A DNA stretch of 36,264 bases. Origin: Pleurotus djamor (taxonomy: Eukaryota > Basidiomycota > Agaricomycetes > Agaricales > Pleurotaceae). Location of the stretch: assembly GCA_029747585.1 (NCBI GenBank), contig JAPEVF010000463.1:1-36264 (forward strand), written 5' to 3'. Made by a program: the position numbers and the translations under genes. This document shows positions 21,308-32,938 of the stretch, piece by piece (position 1 is the stretch's first letter; each line of letters begins with the position of its first letter). Under the pieces are notes generated by a model. That model was not told the origin of the DNA and ran no database searches. It saw nothing but the letters and a program-made list of their open reading frames with translations.

Positions 21308-22183
21308 GGTTGTGGGGAGAGGAGAGAGGCGGAGCGACGAGCTGAGAGCCTTTATGAACGTTGTGAGGAGACTTGGACCATGCCAATGCACGCCCGCTTT
21401 GGATTGTGGCTGTGACTTGTTATTTGCTCGCTCACGTGACTTCATCCGTTTATATTCCGAAAAATTTCTGGCTTTGGTTCCTTCACTCTTTGCCTCAGCT
21501 TTGGTGAGTCCGTCCTTCCAGCCCGTCTTTTGTCTACCACCGCGATGACACAAAAATGAATCGCTACTTTGAAGCTTACGGCTAATGAGCTCTATTATTA
21601 TACCCAAATTTCTGAACCATCCATCTTCGTTTTGCTTTCAGTTTTTCTGACGCATTTTCCTTCCAGGTTCCTTTTTCCAATTTCATCGCGTCAAAACTAT
21701 TACCTTGTGAGTCTCTTCGCCCATCGCCCATNCCCCCCTCCCCCTTCTGGATGATTACCAACATAGAAGTCAAGCCCTGACCTCGTCTAAAGGACGCAGG
21801 TTTGAGGATTATACCATGCTAATAATGACATACATATTTTCTGTTCACGATCGATCCGATTGCTGACACACTCTTTCTTCTAGCATCCGGGACTCGTCGC
21901 ATGTGAGCACCTTTCACTGATTGCGTGATAGGATTATTCTTGTATTGTCTGTATTGCATCGCTGCGGCGTTGTAAAGGACGACAAACCACTATTTCAATG
22001 TCTTCAACCATATGATCTCTTTTCGAAAACTTTGTCGAACTTATATTGACCGAATCCTCTTTGCAGGAGTATGTACTTCTGTCAGAGTTACTAGTGATCA
22101 ATGATATCCGATGTTTTTTGTCATTGGTCTATCCAAGCTATCGCTAATGCTGAGCTACAGTCCGTGACACGAAGGTTGCAATA
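21308..22183 (+). other. Intergenic region with possible small spliced transcript
   Basis: On the plus strand several splice-like signals occur in order: donor GTGAGT at 21504, acceptor TTTCAG at 21651, donor GTGAGT at 21711, acceptor TTCTAG at 21884, donor GTGAGC at 21900, acceptor TTGCAG at 22067. The implied introns of about 165-180 nt are three times longer than the genome norm here. No convincing protein results from joining the segments; one frame ends TRRMSMYFCQSY. It could be a small unrecognised gene or an RNA host gene divergent from STS1. Confidence 0.25.
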
Positions 22184-24946
22184 TTACAAGGAATATGAAT
22201 ATGTTAGGTTGAGTGTCCAAACCACGACAAAGATAATCGCCAGCTTCACTTCGAGCTTTTGCAATGGCGCAGCGTACACCGGGGGTGGCAGCTCGCGGGA
22301 GAAATCGTACGGACGAATCGGTGTGTCGGGCTCTGGCCCTAGCTGCTCCCTTGAAGGTGCGCCCTTGTTCGTTTCTACCAATGGTATGCTTTCGTCCCGG
22401 TCGACTGAGGCAACTGGCAGTGGTAATTGCTGCTGGGCTTTGGGCACCTCCCCACAAAGCCGTGAAGCAAGCTCCCCAGTAGCTTGGGCGACTTGATCGC
22501 AAACGTATACGAAGATGACCGAGACCAGGACGAAATTGATACCATTCGGTCCGCCGCCGGGGAACATGACCAACACGCCTTTGGTGTCTGCTGCGAGCCA
22601 GATGTGGTCCTGAAGAATGAAGGTTTCCAGGGAACACCGTCCGACGAAAGCGAAAGCTTTGGAAGTTGCCGAGCGCATGATCACGTTGGAGTTTCGGAGA
22701 ATCACGAAGCTGAGAACCGGGAGGATGGAGATATAAGGGTGCCATTTGTTATACGAGAACTTGGACTCCTCCGTAAGTTCGAACACGAAGTACCACACAA
22801 GGCAGAAGACAGAGAGGGAAGCGGATATCTTGACGATAAGAGGCCATCGAAGGTTATCGGTGAAACGATGTTCCCGACATTTCGTGGTGACGACGCCAGT
22901 AAGCATTCCGGCATAGATGATCCACAGGTCGAGGTTAATACGGAAAGCCGCCTCGTGTGTTGACCACTCGATGTTGAAAACACGCTTCAATAAGCCGAAC
23001 AAGCCTTCCAGTAGCCATGTTTCGTGCATGAACCATGTGATCAGAACGGCAGATAGAACAATCTTGCAGACAAGGAATGGAGTATGTTCGTTGTATCGAG
23101 CGCCGATAGCCATCGTCACGTAGATCACGAAATACCAGAAGGTCACGAGGGGAGTGAAGTAGTAAAAGACGTAGTCAGTGTCCATGGTGAAGGTCAGGAG
23201 GAGAGTCAAAATATTGAGGCGTATGAAGACCTGTAGGGGATGTGAGCGAAGAGGAGAGCGACGAGAAAGAATGCTACCTGAGTTATGCGTCTAAGCCCAA
23301 AATCTGGCTTGCGAAGATAGAAGGTGGTGTGACCATATCCTGTCATGAACAGATATGATGCGACAAGCACTCGAATCGGATTATAAATCCCGGAGACTTT
23401 CGAGGCTCCGGTGTAGTGATAGATTAAAACCGTAACTGCCGTGATAGAGTGAGGATTTGGCGTCGATGATGAGAAGAAAGTACAAACTTTGCATCCACCC
23501 TTTCCATTCGTCTGTTTGCTCCCGATTGAGAAACCCGAGATCCCCGTCAGATCGCTTCACGGTCGACAAACCGACAAAGATAGAGACAAGGCTGAGAATA
23601 CCAAATAGCCAAGGATCGAAGTTCTTGTGCTCTTTCTCCCAGAGTGGTGTTCTATCTGCCACAAAAGCGAGGGCGACAACTCCGCTGAAAACCAAGGAAG
23701 GAAACCTATGAGAAAAGGGAATGTCTTTTCCTTGAGGAGGAGCTACACAAGGATTGAGTTTACCAACTTGTGTGGAAGAAAAGGAACCCGTACCCTTGGT
23801 TCTCGAGAGGAGATACGTGAGAGGGCCCCATATAGCTAGAGCCGCAAGGATGAGGGACTGCACGGTAGTGGGGCGAGGGTAGCTTCTACAGCATGTCTTG
23901 TCAAAAGGCACTTTCTTGGGTAGTCCATTATTACATAGCATATTAAGCAGGATGTTGGCTTGTGTTGCGATGAGCTCGGAAGAATAATGAACGCCATCGT
24001 CCGTCTCTGCGGGGTCGAGAAGGGTATTGAATACACGCGGCAAGTGTATGATGGATGAGGGTATCAATGTAGTATGAGAACCGCCTTCGTAGATGGGATT
24101 GAGGCGGTTATAGAGATCAGAGTTCATGGCGTCGATGTCGGATGTCCGCATACTGTGAGCGCGTTCTGGAGTCAATTTGGACGGTACTATGCTCTCGACG
24201 GGCAATATAACAACTGAGTCTGCGATATTCTGCGGCTCGTTGATGATGGTGTCAATAACAAACTCGATGTTTGCTTCCCATGCAGGCAGCCCACCAGAAG
24301 AGTTGGAATGACGTAGATACCACAGTCCCGAGCCCAACACGAGAAGTGAAGGTTTCTGAGACGTGGTCTGCATGTCACCGGCATTGGCGTTGAGCAAAGC
24401 TTGCGTGTAAGTCGAGTTCAGAAAAGGATCCCATCGAAAGTCCAAAATGGTTCCGTTCGCCGAGGTGAGAAGGTGGTCGGAATGTTTGAGGCCGTTGTTA
24501 GCAGGAGCGTTAGGAAGGCTTGGGTCTATGAGGTGCGCCATTTGGAAGAACAGAATTCGCGTCACCGAGTCGCCGGCGAATACGATACTTTTGCCTCCGA
24601 GGCAGTGGGCAGAGTCTGTAGGTCCATACCGATGGAGCATACAACCTTGGAAACAGACTGTTTCAGTACGAATTTACAACATAGAGTCGTTGCACTCGCA
24701 CCTTGAGGTTGCCAAACCCTGGGCTCCTCGCTAAGCCATCGTCCTTTGTTGAGCAACGCATTACAATGAAGAGCGTCGGAGGGGTCTGCGCGTTGATGAG
24801 GTCCATTGAAGTCACCAGCACGAGACGGAAACAACGGGCATACCTGATAGTATTCGATATAGACCTGTTGCGACAGCATAAAATATGGCCAATATGACAG
24901 CAAAATGGGACCAACTAGGCTTCCAAGACACCTCATGGAAAGCCAT
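22184..24946 (-). CDS. CAS1: CAS1-type polysaccharide O-acetyltransferase
   Basis: Five exons (24946-24844, 24785-24702, 24645-23488, 23435-23278, 23230-22184) give 849 residues. The layout is that of Cas1p: an N-terminal signal-anchor helix ([19 protein letters not shown]), a luminal SGNH-like domain with GDS at 87-89 and DxxH at 279-282 (DGVH), then a C-terminal block of about ten membrane helices. Cas1p O-acetylates glucuronoxylomannan of the Cryptococcus capsule; homologues in other basidiomycetes are thought to modify cell-surface or secreted glycans in the Golgi. The conserved block after the second intron, [20 protein letters not shown], is clear. An ATG at 25000 in the same frame is an alternative start adding 18 residues. 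Confidence 0.9.
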
Positions 24947-25183
24947 GCCGGTGAACGGAGTCAAGGGACTGCCCAACGCCCCTATGACGAACACCATCAA
25001 CCGGGCAGTGCGATCGATATTTTTAGGTATTATTCAATGGTATTGCATGTCCTAGGGTACATAGATGCAAGAGCAAAGTCCAAATTGTCTGTGTAATATA
25101 TAGGTAAATGTAATCGATCTCAAGCAGGTTGCAGGCCTAAGAGCAAAGATCAGCTCAATGGAAGCGACAGGTTGTCAGTACGT

Positions 25184-27276
25184 CTACGCACCAGTACCCC
25201 GACAATGGTTGTTTGCATTGGTCGGGAAGCATGACAAGTACCGACAGCCAGAGCAAGCTGTATGCAAGGTTAGTGCCATGAAAAGAGAGAAATTTGACGG
25301 TAAACCGACCTGCGTATGGATCAGATGTATAGAAATTGCGAATCAAGACGATGAACAAGATGATAGCGATAGGCAATGCCACCAAACGGAAGATCCAAGT
25401 GATGAGTTTGTGCCGTTTCGTTACGCTGATGACGGGGTAAAAGAACGTTCCAACTAGCAGGCCCACCAGGAAGCCTCCCAAATGAGCTATACGAACTGGT
25501 CAACTAGGCTGTCATGCAAAGAAGAAATAACATACCAAAGTTATCAACATCTGGTGGGACACAGGTAAGCAAGCATCAGCGCTGAAGCAATGAGCTCCTC
25601 ACAAGGAATGTATCCTATTGCTACTCCAATTGCGAGTTCGATGGTTTGGAATATCAACTACATGGGGTAGGTAAACATCATTATCCAGCAGATAAACATT
25701 GTACTTACTCTTCGGACTGGTCGGTAATGGTATCTCCAATGCGCGAACAAGTCCACCCATGTAACCTAGACGATAGCATACCCAAGGTCACAAACGAAGT
25801 GATATGCCGAGTGACCAACTTACGGCAATTGTTCCGAAGATAGCACCACTAGCACCTACGGAAGGAATACCGACAAGGGAGAAATTGCCACCGAGAACGT
25901 TTCTATTCAGGAGATTAGTCGCGAGATGGGAGAAGAGACGGAAGGCATGCTTACCCAAAGATACCGGCTGCGAAGTAAGTGATAAAGAAGCCACCTGATC
26001 CCATTTCTCTCTCAATCTGGGTGCGAGTTAGGTACCATACCGACCCTAAACCGGGAAGATCACGTCACAAACCTGTGCAGAGAGCGAGAGCTGAGCAAGC
26101 ATATTCAAGAGGATGTGTATTATGCCCGCGTGAAGGAAAATGGCTGTGATGAACCTGGGTAGAGGGGTTTAGAACCATAGTTATGAGATACTTCATGAAC
26201 ACCTACCTAAACCATTGATTGGGTTCCTTTCCGTCGAAACCTAGTGTCCCAGTGTGAGCAATAACCACACACGAGTGGTAGCTGAGCTCATACCCCCGAA
26301 GCCACATATCGATTCTACCGAGCAATGTCGGTCAGGCGGATTGGCAGTGTTATTCATACCTAACGGGCGCGTAAAATTCGTAGCTCGATGGGTCGAAGGA
26401 TGACTTACATGGAAGTTGGAAATTGGGCTGTATTTCGGTAACTGATTTCATACATGGGGGAAACCTAGCTCCAATATTGACCAATGCACTTGAAGAGGGT
26501 CCCAGCATAGGGTTGACAACAGGCTGTTCTACTGTCAGCCGAGAACAGATGATCAATTACAGAGTAAAGTACCTTGAATGAAAGAGGGGAGCCTTGTTCA
26601 CGGTTGTTGAGTACAAGCTCGTAGATGAATACCCCAGTCATGATTGCCGTGAGTATCCAGACTAAGGCCACCGTGTCAATGAAATGTGGACAAGGTGATC
26701 GACGTTTAAACTCACCGACGAATGGATAGCGCTGTCGCCCGATACCCCGTCTCTTGTCCTCTATTCTCTGCTCAATAGGATAGCGACCACCATTGAAGAA
26801 TCGGGAAAAGGGTCCAGCCTTCTCGGACACGGGCTGGGCACGGGTGGCGTTGTATGGATCGCCTTGTGGGTCTGCGATTTCTGTGGAAATGATGGGCGGT
26901 CAGCGTGGACTCAAAGGACGTGACACCTACCCAAGTCTTCATATTGACTTGAACGGCCTCCAGGCCCAGCATTTTTCACCAAGGACTGGTCCGAGTCGTA
27001 ACGTGCATGATCAGCGAATGGGTCAGGATGTTCGTTGTAGTATGACGTCTGTCTCGGCCGCAATTCCGTCGGTGAGCCACTGGATGAAGAATGAGGGAGG
27101 TAGCTGAGAGATTTGGCAGCGTTTGTATCGTCAGCAATGGTCGTTTTCTCTGTGGACGAGCTCGCGTAGCCCTGGCCAGCCAGGGATCCGTCAGCCAGCT
27201 TCTTGTCGCGATCATAGCCTGAATCGTCCGAGTAGAATGGCGGCGGCGGGCCTTGGGACGGAGGGTCGATGATCAT
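25184..27276 (-). CDS. Rhomboid-family intramembrane serine protease
   Basis: Fourteen exons (27276-26931, 26880-26716, 26661-26573, 26523-26409, 26359-26294, 26240-26207, 26154-26073, 26016-25955, 25902-25824, 25765-25709, 25657-25603, 25550-25536, 25486-25310, 25257-25184) join to 471 residues. The catalytic Ser338 sits in GASGAIFG and the partner His390 in FAHLGGFLVG; the HAGIIHILLNMLAQ helix and the PNQWFRF segment are typical of eukaryotic RHO-type rhomboids. The N-terminal 120 residues are hydrophilic, Ser/Pro-rich and probably cytosolic. The C-terminus is Cys-rich (ACSGCRYLSC). It should cleave membrane proteins in the secretory pathway. Exon 12 is only 15 nt yet lies between Y and the active-site helix, so it is essential. 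Confidence 0.9.
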
Positions 27277-27592
27277 CGTTACAGTCGTTCGTGGTATTCG
27301 GGGTGACTCGAATCCAGCGGTCGGGCGAACGAGAACGAGAAGTGGAGCTTAGAGGCGAGAGAGAGGCGAGGTCCTTCAAGTGTGTCACACGCGTCTGTTT
27401 GTCACAGCACTGCCGCACAGGTTGCACAACATGACACCGCTGATTTCAGTTGACATCGTTGACGTCGTTGATACATCAGTGAAATACACAGGGAAATCTA
27501 CACATTCTATTCCAAGAACTTCGATCTTTCACCTACATCGCGGCGGCCGCCCATACGCCCACAGATAAGTACTGCCCAAAGGAGCGGGCACA
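27277..27592 (-). promoter_or_regulatory. Rhomboid promoter region with TTGACGTCG-type repeats
   Basis: The 316 bp between the rhomboid start and the stop of the next gene hold no coding signal. Positions 27450-27472 contain three near-identical 9-mers (TTGACATCG, TTGACGTCG, TTGATACAT), the middle one containing the CRE-like TGACGTCG. Whether this is a bZIP site is a guess. Confidence 0.3.
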
Positions 27593-29562
27593 TTAGACCT
27601 CCAGGCCTTCGCTACTTGCCCATCTCTTGAGTAGAATGTTGCTAGGCAGACCAAAGGGATCTAGGACTTTCCGAGCAGCTTCGACACCTGCTACAGGTAG
27701 CTTGGTCGGGTCCAAGAGCCCAAGCTAGCTCTAAGTGAGTGCCAGTGCTTCGTGTATACAGTAAGACCCACCTGAACCAACACTGATGCTTGATCCCAAT
27801 ATCTACACGATCAATGGTTAGCACGGACTCAATCTACCCGTATGGCTTAACGTTACATATGTCTACCAGGCGAATGAGTGCAGCACTATAATTTGATTCT
27901 AGGGGACTCTGGGCTTACTCGAAATACATCTTATCCCCTCGAAACGCGATAATGCCGACCACTGGAAATTCGAGCGGCTTTCCTGTGGGCGGAATGCCGG
28001 GCAAGAAGCTGGGCGTATAATCAGTTCAGCCGTTTGTGTGGGATANTGCGACNTACTANTCAATTTCCTGGAGCAGNNCATCAATCAGCGGAGANCGCTG
28101 GCNTGAACTTCGCCNCCACTTACTGTTGTGTGGGTGCACTTGAAGATCATCTTGNANAATATGGCGANNTTGGTTCGATTGAACNTTCACCAANACGAAT
28201 AGACCCGCACCTCGTCGACAATTCTATCTGTGCCAACTACGAGGGCGTCGTATGAGTNNCTGACAGTGCGCTGGGGGTTCATCTTCACTCACTAGTGCGG
28301 GACACTGCTATGATCTCGGTGTCTGGAGGGGTGATCTATGATACCAACAAGATCAGCCTTGATCCGNTCCAATCCCTGAGACTCTTACATCTAAACCAGT
28401 AAAGTGGTACTGTTGTGGGTTCATCAACGCTCAGTCATCCNCGGGNAAANGGCCGCTTCTGATACCTTGTAGAACCGCAACAAGTCTTCTCTACCCATAC
28501 CCCCCGTCATGGTAGCGATATGATTCACGTAAGGTGTCTCGACCTATGATGGGTTGAGTCAGGATGGTTNNCGTCAAANGATGAATAACAAACCATCGTT
28601 GAAAGCGTTTCTGNACACACAAAGTTATGGTGAGGGATGGCACGGACNGACGGACGCGCCANTGCTTACTGCGGGCATCCCTTTCTACAAATTCCTGTCA
28701 TATGGATCAGAATATGACAGCAATGTAGACGCAGCCTTNNNCCTACATATTGCGTATGTAACTCCCAAATCTTCTCCAAATTGAAATGCGGTCCCAGATG
28801 TCTCTTCAACAGGGTCAGAGTGCGAGAAAGTGAGAGATTCGTCGCAGATCGTATGTGCGGAGTCACTGAGTTTTGTGTCCGATCGGCAGGTGCATTGGTT
28901 AGCAANGGGAAGGGTACATCCGCGGGTACAAGGGGGTATGTAAAGAGAGAGATTGGATGGTGCTCGNCAAGGGAGCTTGCAGNCGAGGGCTCATCATATG
29001 GAAGTAGTCGAGCGTGAAGGGCCTCTTGACTGGCTGGGATGTGGATAGTCGTCCTGAAGACACCGGTGTTAATTTGGGGTAAATACGGGCAAAGGAATAT
29101 CATATTCGGGACGTGGCGCGTACGGAATAANAGAGCCCTCTTCATTCTTGTATAACAGTGCTTCTGCTTCCNAGGACNGNGCAGGGCAGAAGTGGATGAC
29201 CGCCTTCAAACACTTCCTAGATGTTGATATGGCCGATTGAACCGTCCCTGCATCCTCTGGCAAAAGGCCATACGTGATCAGGGCCCACGCGGAAGCGAAA
29301 TGGATAGTATCCTTAACGCATTNTTCNAGGGACTTCGCAAGTTTATCTCCCNCTGAAGGATAAGCAACGGAGATGACATTATATCCTTCTTGGGTNAACT
29401 AGGATGGNGAGTCAAATCTATGCTATCTCTTACAGTAAAAGTAAACCACGNACCTGATCACACCATCCATNCGNCNTCNNTCNCNGCGATCAAGATGAGA
29501 AGGGTGGCCGGCCGAGTCACAGAAGTAACAGCGTTGGGATGGAAGCGAAAGCTATCAGTCAT
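27593..29562 (-). CDS. Dienelactone-hydrolase-like / SnoaL-like fusion protein
   Basis: Fifteen exons join in frame to 395 residues: 29562-29464, 29398-29124, 29053-28747, 28694-28670, 28610-28594, 28543-28466, 28409-28389, 28335-28293, 28236-28211, 28150-28124, 28067-28057, 28008-27919, 27862-27857, 27802-27772, 27724-27593. The N-terminal part resembles a dienelactone hydrolase (carboxymethylenebutenolidase) alpha/beta fold (PATLLILIA; QEGYNVISVAYPS; LKAVIHFCP). The C-terminal part, from about RHLGPHFNLEKIWE, is a SnoaL/NTF2-like domain with NHIATMTGGMGREDLLRFYK, PPTGKPLEFPVVGIIAFRGD and EHIYWDQASVL. The substrate is unknown. The N-terminus looks shorter than expected for a DLH fold, and upstream DNA holds a related-looking but interrupted segment. 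The Ns blur some residues. Confidence 0.7.
27857..27862 (-). other. 6-nt microexon in the hydrolase-like gene
   Basis: The hexamer ACATAT (minus strand) is preceded by a TAG acceptor and followed by a GTAACG donor. It splits two normal-sized introns of 56 nt (27918-27863) and 54 nt (27856-27803). Including it turns ...YFE|YWDQ into ...YFEHIYWDQ, matching the EHIYWDQASVL motif I know from this family; skipping it leaves the frame open but deletes two residues and creates a 116-nt intron, unlike any other here. Confidence 0.75.
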
Positions 29563-29821
29563 CGATGATCAGGACAGAAAAGGACGCTGGGACGCAACNG
29601 TCACAATTTCAAAGATGGGTGAGAGATTTTACCATAACTTCCGTGGACGGCCCGAGTCGTCAGACGATAATGAGTATCAGGCATCAGTCATGCCATGGGG
29701 AATTGTGTCTAAGTCCCGTTGCGGGGCTAATGGAAACATTGCATGATGAACANAGCAAAGCATGATATGGAAGATGACAATATAAGGAGAAAATGCAGAT
29801 AGAGTAAGNAAGGGAAAACCA
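29563..29821 (-). other. Upstream region of hydrolase-like gene, possible decayed first exon
   Basis: This 259-bp gap follows the stop of the ankyrin-DIL gene. In the direction of the hydrolase gene it contains readable pieces (DTIPHGMTDA, then YSLSSDDSGRPRKLW, then KISHPSLK, then VTVASQRPFLS) that look like the N-terminal extension of this family. They are separated by two in-frame TGA codons and two frame shifts, and no splice sites bridge them. Confidence 0.35.
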
Positions 29822-32800
29822 TTAAACATCCCGCTCAACAGGTGTAAGTTCACTGTTCATACTTGCCCGACCTTTACTCCTGGCTGATGGTTTTCTTGTG
29901 AGAGGGGCAAAATTAGTCCGTAGCTTGATGGTATCGTCACAAGGGGTATTGGAGCCCGAGCTGTCCTCGGGTTGCTGCATAAAGCTATCATCCTCCCCAG
30001 GATCAACTGGCTTCGTCCAGCGAGCGGTCGATGAGGCACCATCCACCCACTGCANCACTTCTAAGCCNACTTGTCGAATTTGNTTGCTCCGAGACCTCCA
30101 TGGCACTGGTGTTTTGNCCGAACGNCTGAAGTGNTGGGAAGGTCTAGGCGAAGCAAAGGGTTTCTCGTCTTCTCCGTCGTCATCAACTTTCCCGGGCAGA
30201 ACTGCGAGAAGTCGAGGATCCGATGGAAACTGCAATGGAATCATGTACCTCGAATCAAGCAGTTCTCCTAGAACCTGGGGGGTCTTGACCGGNTCCCAAG
30301 CTGACGCATCACTTGTCATTTCAAAGAGAACATCGATNTTGCTTGCGCCGACGGATGCNGTNGACGAGACCGAACGTATTGACGGAGTNGACCGCGANGC
30401 CTCCGGNGATTCCTGNAAGGATGAGACACTGTCTCGATCTCTATCGCGCTCGTCGATCTAAGCGNANTGATTTGNGTATCCGAANGTCGNTGAANNNAGA
30501 NNACAAACTAACNTCTTTTCTCATTGCTTCGACNCCCATTTTAACACGATGTCGTTCCCAGTCNTTCTGGAGTTGTGTCAGATATTGNACACACTCGTCA
30601 GTCATCTTGCTTTCATTGACTTCATATTTGTAGTCGCGAACAGCACGTCGCATCTANGGTTTAGACTAAACAAANGACNTNTTTTTGANAAGGATTGGGA
30701 CTACCTGGAGAGGATTGAGACATTTCATCCCTTGAATAGTTTCAATGAGNTGCGAGAAGTCGGTGATAGAGGATAAACACTGTAAGGGAGCGATNAGAGG
30801 ATGTAAAAAGTTNATCAATCAACTTACNTGGAGCCATCGAAGAAGATCTCGAATAGGTACGAGATGAAGCCGGATCCCCTTCGGTAGTCCTACCATTTCA
30901 ATCCAGTCCTCGAGGNAGGTAAGATTCATGCCGATCTGAGTNGCTCGAGATCTATGCAAGNATGTACTCTAAATATCGAAAGAACCTCGGTAAAACATAA
31001 TCAGAGATCACCTGCAGAGAAATTTCCTCCGGGTTAAAATNCGATTAAANATCTCACCTATGGNGACCACCGAAACGTGAGCACGGTGACATCAAATCGA
31101 GGCGATCACATACATGACGTCCAATATATGATTTGCGACCACAACTGGGTNATAAAGGCAGGGTTNATGTCCGAAAGGACGAGNAGTGTGTGGAGGGCGG
31201 TNAGGAANGAGGTNAGATCGTCAGGTGAAGGACCCGGNGGAGCATCGGGGAACAAGCTTTGCAANGGNGTGGTCGANGAACCTGCTCGTGTGCGAGAGAA
31301 GCTCTGCCTTAGAGAAGAGATACCCTTGGGTGCCGAGGAAGAGATCGACATTTGCATGGTAGACGGAGACGGAGAACGTGGCCGCTGAGTAGCGGCACTG
31401 GTAGGTGAAGTGGGCGTTTTCAGCGGAGTAACCGTAGACGTCGGNGTCANAGGGACATTCTTCTTNTTTGTGAAGGCGCGTAGAAATGACCACTCNGATT
31501 CAAATTGTATNGAGTCAAGGTCTGCTGAAAGAGTCTGNTGTTCCAGCAAGGTGGANTCAAGGAGTTGNTCGATCTTGCGTTCGGCAAATCGNATGATAAA
31601 CACTATGAAGAGAATAAATNGNGGNTCNTGNGNTGGAGTCAGGAAACACACCAACCAAAGACCGAGTTGATAACTTCCTCTATCAATTCAAAGGAGCCGA
31701 GCATCTCACAGGCCTCNCTGATGGCAGTATCGCACTGAAGGAGATGTAGCCATACAGTGGTGTTATATAACCAAAAGACAAGGCACGCTATGTCATCGCC
31801 TCGGTTCTATGATCATNAATTAGAGTTGTGGAATATANNTAGCGACCCTGACTCACGAAGAAAGTCTCTTCAATTGCATCAGTCGCGCCAATGATAAGAT
31901 CCTCAAGCCAAGTGTGATCACACGTCAAGCATGCAAATCTTGCAAGTAGATAAAGGGTGTTCGCCGGCTGAGAATTCCGCGGCGAAGGGGGAAATGTGGT
32001 TATTATGGAATGNAATATTCGAGGTANTGAAGGCGGGGAGAATACGAGCATAGAGGCATAATCGGCNGGGGGCGTCTTGAGGTTATGTTAGACAGANAGA
32101 TNAAGAGGCGATAACAAGACGACATACGTAAACGTGTACNTCCGTNTGGTCGATTTCCTCATCTTCTGANTCAGAGTCAGAGGCATCTTCAGCCTCCGTA
32201 CCCCACCATTGTGGGTTCATACCAAGNGCTTTGGCAACATCATCACGNATGTGACGCCTACGCTGTCTCCTTCGCGTTCGTCGTTCCAAGTGATGTCTNC
32301 GTTGTTCCATGCGTCCGCCCGTCCAGCCCTCAGATCGCATGGCTTCNTCNAGTANCAACGCGACATCTTCNCNNCCAGGNAGCATTGAATATGCGGTTAC
32401 GATATCGAGTGGTGCCAGACCTCGACGCGTTTGCGCAAATGGTGAGCATCCATGTGTTAAGAGATATGACACGAGAGTGGGAGGGGAAAGAAGAGCCGCG
32501 TGATGCAATGGTGTCCAACCATCTAAATCGAATGAACGATTAGAACGGTATCATCGAACGCTCTGCTNTGGGCGCACCGTTATCAGCATCCAAATCAGCG
32601 CCTTGAGCAACCAGTAGTCGGACACATTCTTCTCTCTCCACGTCGCGATCAGACTCGGCACCAAAGCCATGGATAGTAACGCTGACTAGGCCAAGGCCAT
32701 CGTCGTCACGGATACCGAGGTCGACAAACGTTTGCGCTTGAGGGTCAGATATGAGATAAGAAAGAACCTGGAGGTCGCCAAATGCACAAGCACGCGTCAG

Positions 32801-32938
32801 AGANTGTGCCACAAGCTCTGACTTCTGTGACGGATGCAAGCCTGAGTGAGAGGAAAGAAGGAGGGCAATGCTGGATATGGTTGGGTACAAAGGATGTAAA
32901 TCGGGTTCGGGGGAGAAGTCGATGCTAGAAGAAGCCAT
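29822..32938 (-). CDS. Ankyrin-repeat and DIL-domain protein
   Basis: Ten exons (32938-32578, 32522-32128, 32075-31847, 31787-31656, 31602-31114, 31058-31012, 30968-30828, 30779-30705, 30653-30513, 30457-29822) give 881 residues. Ankyrin repeats occupy the N-terminal third (GDLQVLSYLISDPQ; RLLVAQGADLDADNDGWTPL; SYLLTHGCSPFAQTRRGLAP). A DIL (dilute) domain follows, with TALHTLLVLSDINPA, LWSQIIYWTSCEIFNRIL, SRATQIGMNLT, IRDLLRWLQ and RRAVRDYKYEVNE. The C-terminus is Ser/Pro-rich and basic. DIL is the cargo-binding fold of class V myosin tails and is also found in afadin; the fungal ankyrin-DIL protein has no motor and may be an adaptor. The ATG at 32938 is the first after upstream non-ATG codons. 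Translation is full of N-containing codons, nearly all at wobble positions. Confidence 0.82.

Noticed and set aside
20885..21607. N-terminal extension of STS1 by about 100 residues.
   Set aside because: The extra frame has no conserved character and would remove the gene's whole 5' region; the ATG at 21307 begins the family-like part.
28781..29017. Plus-strand open frame of 78 codons in the N-rich tract.
   Set aside because: It is the shadow of the minus-strand hydrolase-like exon 29053-28747, which has family motifs and correct splice phases.
30705..30779. Apparent one-base frame shift in the DIL domain exon.
   Set aside because: A recount of the bases gives 75 nt, with the expected QGMKCLNPLQ reading in frame; there is no shift.
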